Assembly (NCBI GenBank): GCA_023238725.1
Contig: CM041539.1
Span: 24,888,104-24,952,103, forward strand
Direction: 5' to 3'
Source of the DNA: Scortum barcoo
Lineage: Eukaryota; Chordata; Actinopteri; Centrarchiformes; Terapontidae
DNA length: 64,000 nucleotides
Numbering within the stretch: position 1 is the stretch's first letter; the number at the start of each line of letters is the position of its first letter. The position numbers and the translations under genes were made by a program. The notes beneath the pieces were generated by a model. That model saw only the letters and a program-made list of their open reading frames with translations, was not told the origin of the DNA and did not search any database. Positions 24,201-39,200 of the stretch are shown piece by piece.

Positions 24201-27200
24201 ATAATGCTTATGAAGGGAATATGTCTCTCTCAGGTGTAAACAAGGGTGCATGGTGACGTGGAAACATACTAAGGAAACACTCATAGTAACGATAACCCAT
24301 TATCTATTTGTTTGTTTTGTTTTAACACTTTGTCCTCTCTGTGTTAGTTTATGAAAAGGGAATGGGGGTGGAGGGTTAAAGTTTTAGTCCAACATATTCC
24401 TATTATTACTCTGTTTGAAACATGGCTTAGTATCAAAAAATCTCTGACCGAGTAATCAAACTTACAAATTACGGTCTATACGGAGCTGATAGAAGCTGCG
24501 GGTGGTGGTGTGGCTACATACATTTCCTCCTGAGTTAATTACACCCACAGTACCAGTTAATTTTTAATTATTTTTTGTTAAATATTTTTCAAACAGAATG
24601 AATACAAAATATGACATAGCTATTTTAGGTGATTTCAACAAGAAGTGGACTCAAAGGGGCTCTATGTAACAATTTACATGTATTTAGCCTTTTCAACCCA
24701 CTTGCTGACTTATCTGATATGTCCTATCTACCTGTGAGTTACCAGCTATCAGCTGAAATATTCACACATTACTCCACTTTACCCAGACGGTGAAATTCTT
24801 GATCTAAATAGACCTATATCCATGATTTGGCTGATCTCAAGAGTTTAATCCAATTAGATATCTTGAAACATGGTCTTACTTTTTCCCATGTACATGGAGG
24901 TTAAAGGTCAGTAATATCCATTGTCTGATCATAGATGTCAGGAGAGGAAAAGGTGAAAAATCGAAAAAATAAAAGAGGTTCTTGGAGTTGCCATGGTCCA
25001 TTTTCTTTTTAGGTTTTGTTGTGGAGCATGTTTCTTGTTTGTTTCTTTATTATTATTTATGTGATTTTTCATTTTAATATGATGTGGTAATATGATTCTT
25101 GAAATGTAAACCTTTGGCTTTTGCGCTTAGCTTATCTTTTACATTTATTATTATTTTTTATCTATTTTAGTGGGTTAGATTTTTATTTTGTGTATTTTTG
25201 TTTCCAGCACCGCCCCATGTCTAAACTGATCAGAAGTACTCAGGAATGTAGCTACCTGTTCGATAAAAAGGGAAAACACATCACGACAGCCATGTGCACA
25301 GAAAAACACATCTACCTGCCCTTCTCGCATGAGTAAGTCATCAAATAAATGTATATGTAAGTGTGTATGTGAACTGTTATCCCTTTTACATCAGCTTCTG
25401 ATCTGCCTTCCAGGGACAGTGGAATATCATCTGTGGTGACCCAGGAGCTCAGCTTTCAAAGCTCCAAAAGGATCAACAACAGATTATTTGGTAAGTAATT
25501 ATTACCAGCTTGTCTGCTATGCCTGATGTGTACAGTTTTGTATTTTTCTTGGGAAATGCTAAATGAATACAGAATATGTATGTACACAGATGTGAATCCC
25601 AGCCAGAGCAAGCCACTCCACTTTGAAGACCCTGATGATAAAGTTCCAGTCCAGACAAAGGACAATATTTTGAGCACCCTGCAAGACCTCCTGGCTTTGA
25701 CGGGCACAGACCAGGGTCAGCGAAGGACAAGCCTTTTCCATAAACTGGTGTCTAGTCTACGCGTCCTGAGGAATGAGACTTTGAGCCAGCTGGTCACTGA
25801 GATGTTGGATACATCAAGCTGGCTCACATGGCAGGCCCTGTTCCAATGTGGAACTGTGGAGTGCACCAGTGCCATTCTCCAGGCTATCAGGACTATTGAT
25901 GGAGTGTCACTCGAGGTGGACACTCTAGTCTATGGGCTGAGTTTACAGGTTAATCCTGATGCAGCACGTGTCAGAGATATGCTCAGCATGGCTCAGTATA
26001 AACAAAGCAGGGCGATCATGTATGCTCTAGCCAACACAGTCAAGAAGTAAGTGAACTAGGCATTTTTGGCCTAAAACAATAATCATGACACCCTATCTTT
26101 TTTGGCTGGCCTGCTGTGGGACAGCCCTATAAACAGGAAGTGAATGAGTGAATGACGAAGATATACCATTGTTCGGTTGAGTGTCAGAGGCTTCACCTAC
26201 TAAAATTATAGCTGGTGGAATAAGGGCAAAGCATGATGTCGTCTATGCACCACTGGGTCTATCCCATACCCACAATCACAGACACACAATGACTTCACTT
26301 CGTCATTGCATCACACCACAACAGTGCATCATAATACAACATGTACACAGATAACACAGAGATGGCTCTGTAAAACCTGCTGCTGTGATTTCAAGATTTC
26401 AAGAATTTATTGTCATATGTGCACAACAATTTACATCAAGCAATCATTGGTCAAGTGAAATTCTTAAATCTCATGCTCCCTAAAAACAATGCTCAAAAAT
26501 ATTTACAAGAATCCACTCAAGCAAAAAAATAGACATAAAACTAATAATAAATAATAGTGTAGAGTAATAAAATATAGGCCTAAAATATAAATTATACAAA
26601 TAATAATATAATTAAATAAATATAACTAAATGGAGATACAATAGAATATATAAAATAGAATGCATATGCTGACGGTAGCTGTGCAAAAATATTATGGTAC
26701 AGGGGGTGCAAAAGAGTGATGATGAAGAGGAGTTTTACTGCCTGAAGGATGAAGCTTTACCTAAGCCTGCAGGTGCAGGCTCGAATGCTCCAGAACTGTT
26801 GGCCAGACAGCAGCAGACAAAATAATCTGTGGCTGGGGTGATTGGGGTCTTTTATCATCTTGTTGAGAAGAGGAAATGGCAATCGCACACTGTAACAGTC
26901 CACCACAGAGTTCTCCCTGTACAGAGAACAGAGAGCAAATAGTACCACTACAGAAAATTGTAGATGAACAATTCATTATTCATATAACATAATAATATAG
27001 CACATTGACCCACACAGTATATATTTAAAAAATTGAAGACCTCTTACTCCGTCAAGTCCCTTTGTACTAAGCTACTGCCATCCGTAAATATCTGATCACA
27101 TTTTCTCTGTCTCTGGTTTGCAGGTTCCATAAAGGGGAGGTTACTCCAGTGGTCAGAGATGTGTCAGATTTCATGGAAACACTCTTGAATGATTGCTTTG

Positions 27201-30200
27201 GAAATATTGATTCTGACTCTGATTTTCCTGCTGACCCTAAAGAGATGTCCTTCCTTGTACTGAGGGTACTGATTATCATTCAAGCATTTAAATTGCTGAA
27301 TTTCTGGATTATTTCTGGAAGGAATCTAGTTGAGGGGCGCAGTGCTCTAAATGAATACTTTTTCTTATATCCAGGTTGTTGGCATCATGGGCCAAGCAAT
27401 GCAAGCTGTAAATCCCGGCCTGATTTCCTCTATTATGCGATGTGCTAAGAAAACAGACATTCCATTGTCAAACCAAAAGGCAGCTATACAGGCCCTTAGG
27501 TTGATGGACATCAATGATGAGGTACATTAACATCCCACACACACGTGTTACACAGTAGTTTAATTTTTGAAAATTTATAGCATGCACGTTGTCATATCAG
27601 CATATTGGAATCCTCTGCAGTTCTTGCATGACCTCAGCAGTGGCTACAACCAGCCAGTGAGGTAATTTATTATTTGATCGACCACAGGTCAGAAATGTTC
27701 TGATGGAGGTGTACCAGGATGGTCATAGCCCTGTTGAAAAACGTATAGCAGCCTACCTGATTCTGATGAAAAAACCGGACCAAGCCCTGGTTAGAGACAT
27801 TGTAAATAATCTGAAGAATGTGAGGGAGGAGCAGCTCAAGAGCTTTGTGGTCTCCCACCTGGGCAACATCTACAACTCCAATGAGCTGCAAATGCATCAG
27901 TGAGTAATCAGCCAGCAAAAATATTAGCTAGTTGTTACCTGTACTATGAAGAGTTTTCATAGAGGTTAATATTATTTACAGCTGTATTCTAATGTATGCT
28001 AACCACCTAGCACCAAACTGCAGACAGATAGCGCAGGTGAAGAAATTCAAACAACTAGCAGCTAAAATCCTGATATTCCTCTCAGGAGCTAGTGGGCATC
28101 AGACAGAGCTAAAAGTGAGTGACTTTTGCTCCTACATTTGAAAGGTAGGAAAAAATTGTTGGATTACTACAGGTGAATGCAGAGCCGGCTCTAGCTATTT
28201 TGGTGCCCAAGGCAAGATTATGATTTGGTGCCCCCACCCCCCACAGATTTTTTATTTTCAAGACAGAGCACCAGGAAAGGGTGGGGAGTCAGGGATGCAA
28301 ATTACTGCTATTATTTTTTTTGTTCTATATATTGTTTTAATTTTTTTTTTGTTGTTTTTTTTTTTGAGGGCTTGCAGCAGTGCCCCCTCCAGCAGGTGGC
28401 ACCCTAGGCGACCTCCTATACGACCTATGGGTGAATGCTAATGTTTCTGGAAGACATGGCAAAAGTCTTGCTTGTCAGTTAGCCATAGACATTTTAGAAG
28501 TTCATAAGATGTTAGCATTGTGGGTTTCTTTTGCCCCCAAGTGGCAAAAAATATTGGTTAGTGTCTCTGTGTTTCTGCCTCATAAACATTATGTGGCTGA
28601 AACATAGAGACACAAACCTTTTTTTCTACATCTATTTCATTTGAGAAAAAAAAAGAAATGTATTATTTTGGCACTATGCCATCTTAATCAAATCAACTTT
28701 ATTCTCCTTACTTTAAAGAATCAGGGAGCTTATTGACTTGGCCTTGAAAGACCAGCTATCACAGACAAACAAGGTGTTTGATGGTATGTCACGCAACTAC
28801 AAAACAGACTCTCCCTTGGGCTCAGTACAGAGCAACATCATCTTTGATTCCACTAACACCTTACCTAAGGAGGTGATGCTGGAGATCACTCTAAAAATAT
28901 TTGACTACAACTATGACATCTTTGAGGTATGTTTTCAAATGCATAGTCACTATATGTAGTGAATACACACAAATTATCTTTGTAAAGATTTTCACATATT
29001 ATAATTCAACCCCTTCCAGGTTGGTATAGAGGGAGAAGGATTTGAACCAACAATTGATGCTTTATTTGGAGAAAAAGGTTTCTTTCCTGACTCTATCTCC
29101 AAAGTAATGTACTGGCTAGGTGACAAAGCCCAGATGCTCAAAAAGGTTTTGAACAGAATTTCTCCTGACAGAGACAGAATGAAGAGACAGGTGAGATAGC
29201 TTTTGAAAACATCATATATATTGTGCTTGTCTACACTATGACATGATTAAACCCTGTCTGTCTAACTTCAAAAACTATATTTTACTTGTATGAAAGCTTT
29301 TTTATGTATGCATGGGCAGAAACTAATACATAGACTTTTAATATCTCTCCAGATCCCTCAGGATCTTCTCAAAGATATCACGAACAGCGTCCAGAAGCTC
29401 ATGGATGATGTGCGTTTTTCTCCATCCCCTGAAGCCATTGCCTATCTGCGGCTTCTGGGAAGTGAGATAGGGTACATGAAGACCAGTGATATGAGAAAGA
29501 TGGCTGATACTCTATTAATGTACTACCATTTTTTCATTAGGATTTTACCTATGAAGGTAAGAATGTTTCCTGACATTAAATTTACAAGAGGAAAAAGAAA
29601 CATATACCATTATACTCACAAATGGACAAAATTCTCAAAAATGTCAAGGAACACTCCTTTGTCAATATACAAAAGTTAAAAATCCTATATATTGACTACA
29701 CTACTAAAAACACAGAGCCGGCTGGCCCATTAGGCAATATAGGCAAATGCTAAGGGCGCCATGGCCTCCAGGGGGCGCCACAAAATCGGGAAAAAAATCA
29801 CCTTCAATATAATTATATTAAAACTAGTTGTAACTATTAACCCTTAAAATGGAAAAGCTTACATAGATTCAAATGTATGTAAACAATGCCCAATTAATAT
29901 TACTACAAATGATAATACCTAAATAAGTCGGCCCCCCCCTCCTCCAGCTGATCGGTACCTGCTCACTCTCTGTGGGGGGAGGGGCCAATTTAATTATGAT
30001 GATGTGACCCCAGAGAACTTTGTAAACATGTCAAAATGAGCTAAACTGTCCAGAGCACAGGGAAGAAAAAAAAAAGAAGAGGAGGAAAAACGGGAGAAAG
30101 AAAGAGGTAAAGTAAAGATACAGTAATGAAATGAAGCATCAATTATCTTTCACAGTGTACTGTTAAGTTGATAACTTGCTTTCTGAGTGATTAGCCTCAA

Positions 30201-33200
30201 CATGCTATGCTAATCAGTAAATAAGCAGTTTTATATTTCTGTAGCTGGGCGGCATGGAGGCTCTTTACTGTTATGGATCATTTGTAAAGATTAAACCTAT
30301 TCAGTAGGTGTCTACATTGGACTAATCTACGCTTTTATTATTTGTTTAATTTACATCTGGCTAGCTAACATTTTCCTGCTTTTAATAGTCAATCAAAATG
30401 CTATTACCTTTTCATATCTTTATGAAAAGGTAATATATATATCAGACTTTTTAACCCTAGTTGTTCATTTTGTTACAGTTCATATTGTCTAAAGCATGTT
30501 AATTGTTTTAAACTTTAGGTCAGTGTTAAAGTACACATTATATTATATTATATTATATTATATTATATTATATTATTATGTAAATCGCCGATGGAGGGGG
30601 GTGCCATATTAAAATCTCGCCTAGGGCGCCACATTGGGTAGGGCCGGCTCTGCAAAAACAAGACTGACACATATCAATCACACGCTGATCTTTTCTATTT
30701 TTGTTTGACATTTGAGATAACTCTTCCTTTAACACATACTTGGTTTAAGTAACTTACCAAAAAAAAAAAAACTACAGTTCATATGTCGCAGGTTGATTGA
30801 TTTACATTAGTTTATTCCTTTGTCTGGATTATTAAGTTCATTTCAGCCACAGCTTATTGTTGTGAACTAAGAGCCTACAGACATGCTAGCAGCAGATACA
30901 GTGGATATAAAAAGTCTACACAACCCTTGTTCAAATGCCAGGTTTTTGTGATGTAAAAAAATGACACCAAGATAAATAATTTCACAACTTTTTCCACCTT
31001 TAATGTGTGACCCTATAACCTGTACAACAACGCAATTGAAAAACAAACTGAAACCTTTACAGGGGAAAAATAAAAAATAAAAACTTAAAATAACCTGGTT
31101 GCATAAATATGCACACCCTCAAATTAATACTTTGTTGCAGCACCTTTGGCTTTAATTACAGCACTCAGTCTTTTTGGGTAAGAGTCTATCAGCGTGGCAC
31201 ATCTTGATGTGGCAATATTTGCCCACTCTTCTTTGCAAAACTGCTCCAAATCTGACAGATTGCGAGGGCATCTCCTATGCACAGCCCTCTTCAGATCACC
31301 CCACAGATGTTCGATCGGATTCAGGTCTGGATTCTGGCTGGGCCATTCCAAAACCTCAATCTTATTCTGGTGAAGCCATTCTTTAGTTGATTTGGATGTG
31401 TGCTTTGGGTCATTGTCGTGTTGAAAGATGAAGTTCCTCTCCATCAAACGGGAGATTGTTGTCACATGTACTACACAGCCAGTACTTGCCAGAAATTCCT
31501 GCAACTCCTTCAATGTTGCTGTCGGCCTCTTGGCAGCCTCCCTGACCAGTTTTCTCCTCGTTTTATCATCAATTTTGGACGGACGTCCTGTTCTTGGTAA
31601 TGTCACTGTTGTGCCATATTTTCTCCACTTGATGATGACTGTCTTCACTGTGTTCCATGGTGTATTTAATTCCTTGGAAATTCTTTTGTACCCTTCTTCC
31701 TGACTGATATCTTTGAACAATGAGATCCCTCTGATGCTTTGGAAGCTCTCTGTGGACCATGGCTTGTGCTGGAAGATGTGGCTACAAAAATGTGAAGAAA
31801 AGCCTACTAGAACAGCTGAACTTTATTTGGGGTTTAAATGGTGACAGGTGTGTGACTCCCATTTAACATGAGTTTGAATGTAATTGGTTAAATCCAAACA
31901 CAGCCATACCCCAGTTATAAGAGGGTGTGCACACTTGTGCAACCTCCCCTGTAAAGATTTCACTTTGTTTTTCAATTGCATTGTACAGGTTATGGGTCAC
32001 ATCAGAGGTGGAAAAAGTTTTGAAATTATTTATCTTGGTGTCACTTTTTTGCATCACAAAAAACAAGGGTGTGTAGACTTTTTATATCCACTGTACATAT
32101 AGGATGCTAATGCAAGCATGCTAACATAACAATGCTAACATTCTGATGTAGGTAATGTTTACTGTGTTAAAGATCTTGGCATGTTAGCATGCTAAATTTA
32201 GCTAAATTCAAAGTATAGCTAAAGCTGATGGGAATGTTATTTATTTTGCAGATATTTGGTCATAAACCAGAAAAAAAAACATTAGAGAAACTAAATTTTT
32301 GACCCCATGATTATACTTAAAGAATAGCCAGGGCATCATAAAGTCATTTGGGGACCATACAAAATATAACAGCAATCCATCCAACATTCTGGGTAAAAGA
32401 GGCAGACAGGCCAATTAGATTGTTAATGATTTGACTGAGTTCCATAATCTCATAGTGGACTTCCATAAAGCCACTAGTTATGATTGAAGGAGATTTTCGA
32501 CCTAACTACAAGTAAAATACAACCTGTTATTCTTCTTTCCAAAAGGTCATTTTTTCATTGACATCTAGCACTGAAAATGAAGTCTTTGCCCACTACATCT
32601 TCATGGAGAATGCCTTCTGTCTACCCACTGCCTCTGGCTTCCCTCTAAAGTTTTCACTGGCTGGTGTGTTTGCACCTGGTGCCAAAGGAGGTCTGACTCA
32701 TTCACGTGCTAACATAATGGTATGTTTGCTTCTCTTCATCTTAGTTCAAATGTAAAGTCAAGTAAACTAGTTACACCTTTAGCAGTGGGGATATTGAGTG
32801 GAAGAAAGACACATATAGCTTGGCAGCTTGTATGAAACAACAATAGCACAGGGTTCGAAAAATGCAGTGATATCAAAAAGTTACAGTCTTGCTTCTTGAT
32901 TTCTCATCTAAATGACAAACAGAGACTATATAAGTACTCATTTTAATTTAATTTTAAGAAAGAAAGAAAGAAAGAAAAATGAAGAAAAATAAAATTATGT
33001 TTTTTTATCTCCAATGAATTTCTATTCACAGCTATTCTGTTGTGTTCTTGAACTTGCAGACTGACTTTTCCTTCATGCCTTCAGTTGGGCTAGAATTCAT
33101 CACTCAAATGGGTGTGTACATTCCAGAATATGTGGAGGCTGGGCTTGCGATGCACACTAATATGTACCATGAAAGTTCCCTCAATGCTAAGGTCACCATG

Positions 33201-36200
33201 AACAGAAACCAGATAACACTGTCTATCCCTGCTCCTAAGTCAAACACTCAACTCCTCAGCATTAGGTCAGTGTCAGCTATCACCAAGCACAAGACTTTTT
33301 CAGTAGTTATTCTCCCTTGCTCCGTTATAATTCTCTCTTTTTTTAAACACAGCAACAAGCTGCTGTCAGTGTCCTCTGGTAAAAAAAAAATTGTACCATC
33401 CCTGATGGAAGACCAAATTGACTCAACTGACTGCCAGCCCCTATTCAGTGGTCTGAAATTCTGCACAATATTACGTTACTCCAATTCTACTTCAGTGGCC
33501 CAGCCCCCAAATTACCCCCTAACTGGAGAAAGCAGGTAAAAGGAAGCCGCATTAGAAAATCTGAAATCCATTAGTAGTTTTAATAGTTTTTTTTTTTTTT
33601 AATAGTTTCTATTTGGGTAGCTAATTTAAATAGTTTTTATTTTAATTTAAATTAATTTAAATTAATTTATTTATATATATTTTTGTATTTTAATTTAGTA
33701 ATTAGTTACTATAGTTACTGTGGTTGCTTGATATTTTCATTACCTTAATGTAAATCAAATCTGTAATGATTTGAAGTAACCAGAGAGTTAAAAGATTTAA
33801 CTAGAGGGCCAAACTTAATGTTATTTGTATTTTCTCAGGTTTGCAGTTGAAATCCAGCCCACTGGGGAAATTTCAGAATACACTGCCACCATCACTGATG
33901 AAACTCTCAGAGAGGGTAAAAAAGGTCGTCATAAAGTGCAGTCTCTGAAGCTAACCCTGAAAGCAGAAGGTAGGCTAACCCTGTGTGTGTGTGTGTATTC
34001 ATTGTAAACATTTTCAATCCTCATGATTTCCTCCAAAGTTGTGATGTAGACCCATTACTACACTTTAATATGTACAGTGCGTATGTATAGTATATATTTC
34101 AAGAATGCAAAATCAAAATAATAATATTAATTATTAATTATTAATTAATATTTTTGCTGTTATTCACAATGTTTTAAATGCTTTCTCTCCATACTAATCT
34201 GTTGTCAAAATTTGGTCCTAAGTAAAAACTTTCAAATGAGTATTTCCTCTTTTTGTCTTTCTAGAGAAGAATATTATCTATTTTTCTTCTCTCAATTTTA
34301 TTGTAATTATATGACTCAAATTTCTCCCTCTTTTCCACAAGTCAAATCTTCTGCAAATAATTATTTTCCACTATGTAATTACAAATTACACATTTTCAAA
34401 GATGTAATCTTTGATTGCATTTTTGACCTCATACTTTCATACTTTCCTAAATCCACCTTAGCATCCTGCATTTATATCATGCTCAGTCCATCAATTACCA
34501 TTTCATCATTTAGATATGTGCAGGCAATTGATTAACAGTTCATTGGTTTGCTTACATCTTTCCCTAGCCTCTTTATGGAAACTATGACCACCTCCTTCCA
34601 TCTCAGTTTCTTTCCTTCCACACTTATTCAATATTAAACAGTACATAGATAAATACAGTGTATAGTTTCAGCTAGTAACAAATAGTAGACCTAGACTACA
34701 GACTTGCCAGCACTCAACCATACCACATAAGCTAGGGTAAGTGTATATACACAAAGTCAAAATTTTGACACAGTGTGTTTAAAAAAAAAAAAACTGTGGT
34801 ATTGTGCTTAATTGGTATCATTGTCAGTGTATAGGTAAACACACACAATCATTTGGCCACTTTTGTGCCATTTGCCTTACACACACAGAGAAATAAACAT
34901 TTATGTTATACCTACATTGTTGTAGCTTATATTTCATTTCACTGATTTATGCAACCAGGTTATTTTAAGTTTTTATTTTTTATTTTTCCCCTGTAAAGGT
35001 TTCAGTTTGTTTTTCAATTGCGTTGTACAGGTTATGGGTCACATTAAAGGTGGAAAAAGTTGTGAAATTATTTATCTTGGTGTCATTTTTTTACATCACA
35101 AAAACCTGGCATTTGAACAGGGGTGTGTAGACTTTTTATATCCACTGTATGTAAGTCCCTGCTGAACTTGCATGATTCGGGTACATTCCCAAAGTTTGAA
35201 TTAAAGGTAGTTATCTCTCTGGAAGACTTTGAACACTTGAAACACGTCAGTGTTAGACTTATTTTTTAAAGATTATTTAGTTTTTTATTTAGCTTTTTAT
35301 TAGTAAAGTATTAGTATTAGTAATTAGTGTTTATTAAAAGTTCTTTATATTCATATTTTGAAAATTCTACTAATGTGAACAGGCTTGGGAGGGACATGGT
35401 TTCTCATGATGGAAATGGTCAGTGCTGGCTATAATACCTTAACATTTTTTTTGCCATAAACATAGTCTTCCTTTACTTTAAACATACCATGTCATACGTA
35501 GATATAATAAAAAGCAATTTGAAAACAAGCATCCTGGGTTTTCTAAGAGTCTCAGGTTGGAACAGGTATGTATTTGTAAGAATATATTAAGTACATATCA
35601 CCATCATCACTTTTGACATTTATATTGGCACCTGTCTCTATAGAGCTTGAAGCCATCAGTTGTTCTGGAGATAAATACTGACTAATGACTTTCATTCATA
35701 TGTTTATTATATTAATATATTATATATTTATATTACTAGGTGATGATTCAACAGAGACCACTGCATCTTTGAAATACAACCTCAGTAAGAACACTCTTAC
35801 CACTGAGGTTGTTATTCCTGACTATAATGTAGAAGCAGGCATCAAGCTGGCTGTAACTGACAGTGTTGCTGAAGGAAAGAAGATGCGAGGTATCACCATT
35901 GATGTCACCAACAGGAACCTCCCACAGCTGGCTCTAGTTGGACACACAAGGTACATAGTACCTAGCTCTACAAACCTTAAAGATGTGATGTGATGATGAT
36001 GATGCCTGCTTTTTAAGACTTTGTTTTAGCATGTAATGAGTAGATGAGAAACATCCTGGGAAATGCAAATAATTAATCTACTTTCCCCTGTTTTGAATGT
36101 AGACTGCACATGATGAAGGATGCCATGCTGCAACTCCAGATGGTCATTCCACCTCTGAAAACTGAAGCTTCTGTCACTGCAACTCTGAAAAAGGATGACA

Positions 36201-39200
36201 ATTTGCTCGTGGACTTAGAGACAATTATCACCCTCCCTGAGACATCCTGCCAACACAAAGCTTCCCTCAAATATGGTAACTTTAAGCCATTATTCACATC
36301 TTCAACACAGAAGACACGTTTAAAACATATATTAATGTGTGGATTTGGACTTGGGCTCTTTACAGATGATGACAAGTTTGAACTGGAACTGAAATCGGAC
36401 CTGAATTCAGAGATTTGGAAACTGATTCCAAATGTAGAGGATCATCAGCAGCAGCTGCAGCAGCTCATTGACCATATCCTGGACCAGAAAGTGGCAAAGA
36501 CGGATATGAAACTGCGTCACATAGTTACTAAAGGGATTGAGGTAGGTTTTGAAATTATAATAATTACCATAATAAGCTTACATTTCCAGTTTAAGTGGTC
36601 TTTCTATTTGACTGTTATTTAGCATGATATTTCAATAACTAAAGTATTCTGGTTAACAGTTAGCTCATGAGCCAAGGACATATCAAGTTTTAGTGCAGAT
36701 AGTGCCATCATTCGGTTATTTAATTTATTGAGAAATGCACTCCTATAACATTTCTGGACTCACAATGGACAGTTAAAAGAAAAAAGGTCATTAACTTATT
36801 TTTGTTTTACTTTTAAAATCTTTCAGTCAGTGATTCAGGGGTGTATGTGTTATGTTATGCTCGTAGCTGCTAATGTAGCCCCATGCTTCTTGCCTAGCAG
36901 AGATGAAGAGTGGGCTATAGAGGTCTGGTAAGCTCACCCCTAGATTTTTTTTTTCATTTTCAAATTTACAGCCTTCAGCTCCAGTTGACTTTTTGTAAAT
37001 TTATCACACCGTGCAGCTTTCTCTGAAGCCACATAATACTTTATACAGTTTTACTGTAGTCCTCACTATCTTTAAACATACATTTTGATTTGTAAAATGA
37101 ATGTAGTTCCCGTTTACTTCAGCTAATTTGGTACACAAAATTATCCCAAAATAACCAATGACATTAATTGCCAGAATTTCATTGTGCATGTCATTGTGCA
37201 GTTGCTATCAAATTTAGAAGACACATGCACAATATCAAATCTGTACATTTTACTGTAGGTGATGCCAAAAGAACATGCCATGGCCATAACAATGTTAACA
37301 ATGATCATGAACTCTTTTTACACAACATTCTCTGTTGAAAAATGAATGAATTCAGAGGGTTGTGCAGCCTTGGCTGTGGTGTGCACTCTCTAAGTGCTTT
37401 CGGGATTTGCAGTTTGAAGTGAAATGTAATTTATTTTGATGTCACCCTGAAGGCAGCAAATATATGGGTGGATAAACTGACAGCACGCATACCCTTTCTT
37501 ACAAACCTGCGAAGTAAGAGGAGCATCTCAGATCTCACCTTACCAGGCCTCCCTGAGAAACTCTTTCTCCAGTCGTAAGTGTTAATAGAGAGTACAGCTA
37601 CTTGTCATTTGATTCTCCCTCTACACAGCTTGTTAATGTAGTTTCAGACATAAGGATCAATAATGGAATCATATCGATTTTTCTTTTTTTTTTTTTTTTT
37701 TTCTGACTTCAACAGTGACAGTTTGTTCCGATACCAGTTCAACAAAAATAGGATGGCCATCTCACTTCCTCTTTCCCATGGAGGCAACAATTCAGAAGAA
37801 CTGAACATCCCAACCACTCTGTCTTTTCCCCTCATAGATTTGCCAGAGATAGGCCTATATATCCCTGCCAAAAATTATCGACTACTATCATTCACTATAC
37901 CGCCTTCCTTGGATTTCACTGTCCCCCTTCTCGGTCTGGCTGAAATATCCACCAAGATCAACAGCAACTTCTACAGTTGGGAAGGCTCCATCTCTGCGGG
38001 CAACAATACTGTCGATGTCCCCAATTACATTGCACAGTACAAGGCCATGGCCCAATCACCATTCAATCTACTGTCATACAAGCTTGACGGTAAATACCTT
38101 CCTAAAGCCTCAGTAGTTTATAAATAATGGTGTGGGATTTTCTTATATTAATTCAGGGGCATTACCGTTTAGAGTTTGAAGATACTAAACTTTTTAGATA
38201 CAGATAGTTTAGATACAGATAATTGGTCGAAATTTGTTGTTTTTTGAGAGATCGAGCTCCATCTATCTGGAAAGAAGTGAAAGCTTTAAATAAGGTGTAG
38301 CAACTCACATGTGCACAAAGCATGCATTCATCAGATTATTCTACATCTGTGTCTGTGCTGTTATGGATATTGAAAATGATATATTATATTGCTATATTTC
38401 TATATTATTATATTTCTTTCTCTCTGCTCCAAGGAACTGGGATGATGTCAGGAAGAGCAGATGACAATCTCAAGTATCTTCTGAATAATTCTTTCAGCCA
38501 TAGCCTCATTGACATAAGCTTCAGTATCTTAGAAACATTAAGAGTAACAAACCAATTGAATGCAAGAGCCAACTATAAGATTGAAGCCTCTAGTCCAGTA
38601 GGTCTGCAAGCTTCTCTCTACTACTCTGCTCAGTCAACTTCCACTCTAGATTCAGATGAAGTCTCAGGAGATGGCATGGCGGATGGATTGCTGAAAATAG
38701 GCCCATTCTATACGAATACCTCCTACACCCACAGCTACAACCTGCGTCCGCTAGATAGAGAAGGAAGCGGAGAGTCCACCCTACACTTCAGCTCACCTTT
38801 CATCCAAGTTCACAACATGATCCATGGAGTCTATGCAAACTCTGAATTAAACATTGTGTCCAAAACCAATGCCCAAAAGGACATCCTGAAGCATGTAGTA
38901 GAGATCAAGTATAAAGATGCACAGTTGACCTTTAAGTGCAACACTGCTGCCACAGCCATGAATAAATCACTTAATAATAAAGTTGAGCTTGGTGTGTCCA
39001 GCTATATGGCTGTCCTCAGAATTGAGTCACAGGCAGATGATGACACAAATATGGCATATTCACTTATAACAGGATCTCTGGATTCAAATGGGCTTGAGGT
39101 GAATTCTGAAGGTTCCCTCACCTTTGACACAGGTCGTGGATTGCACAAAGCTTCAGTTATGGTCAGCAGAAATCATCTGACCACAAGTGGAACCAGTAGC

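Noticed and set aside
32950..32985. GAAA-rich tract before apoB exon 17
   Set aside because: Simple repeat only; no sign that it does more than lie in the intron.
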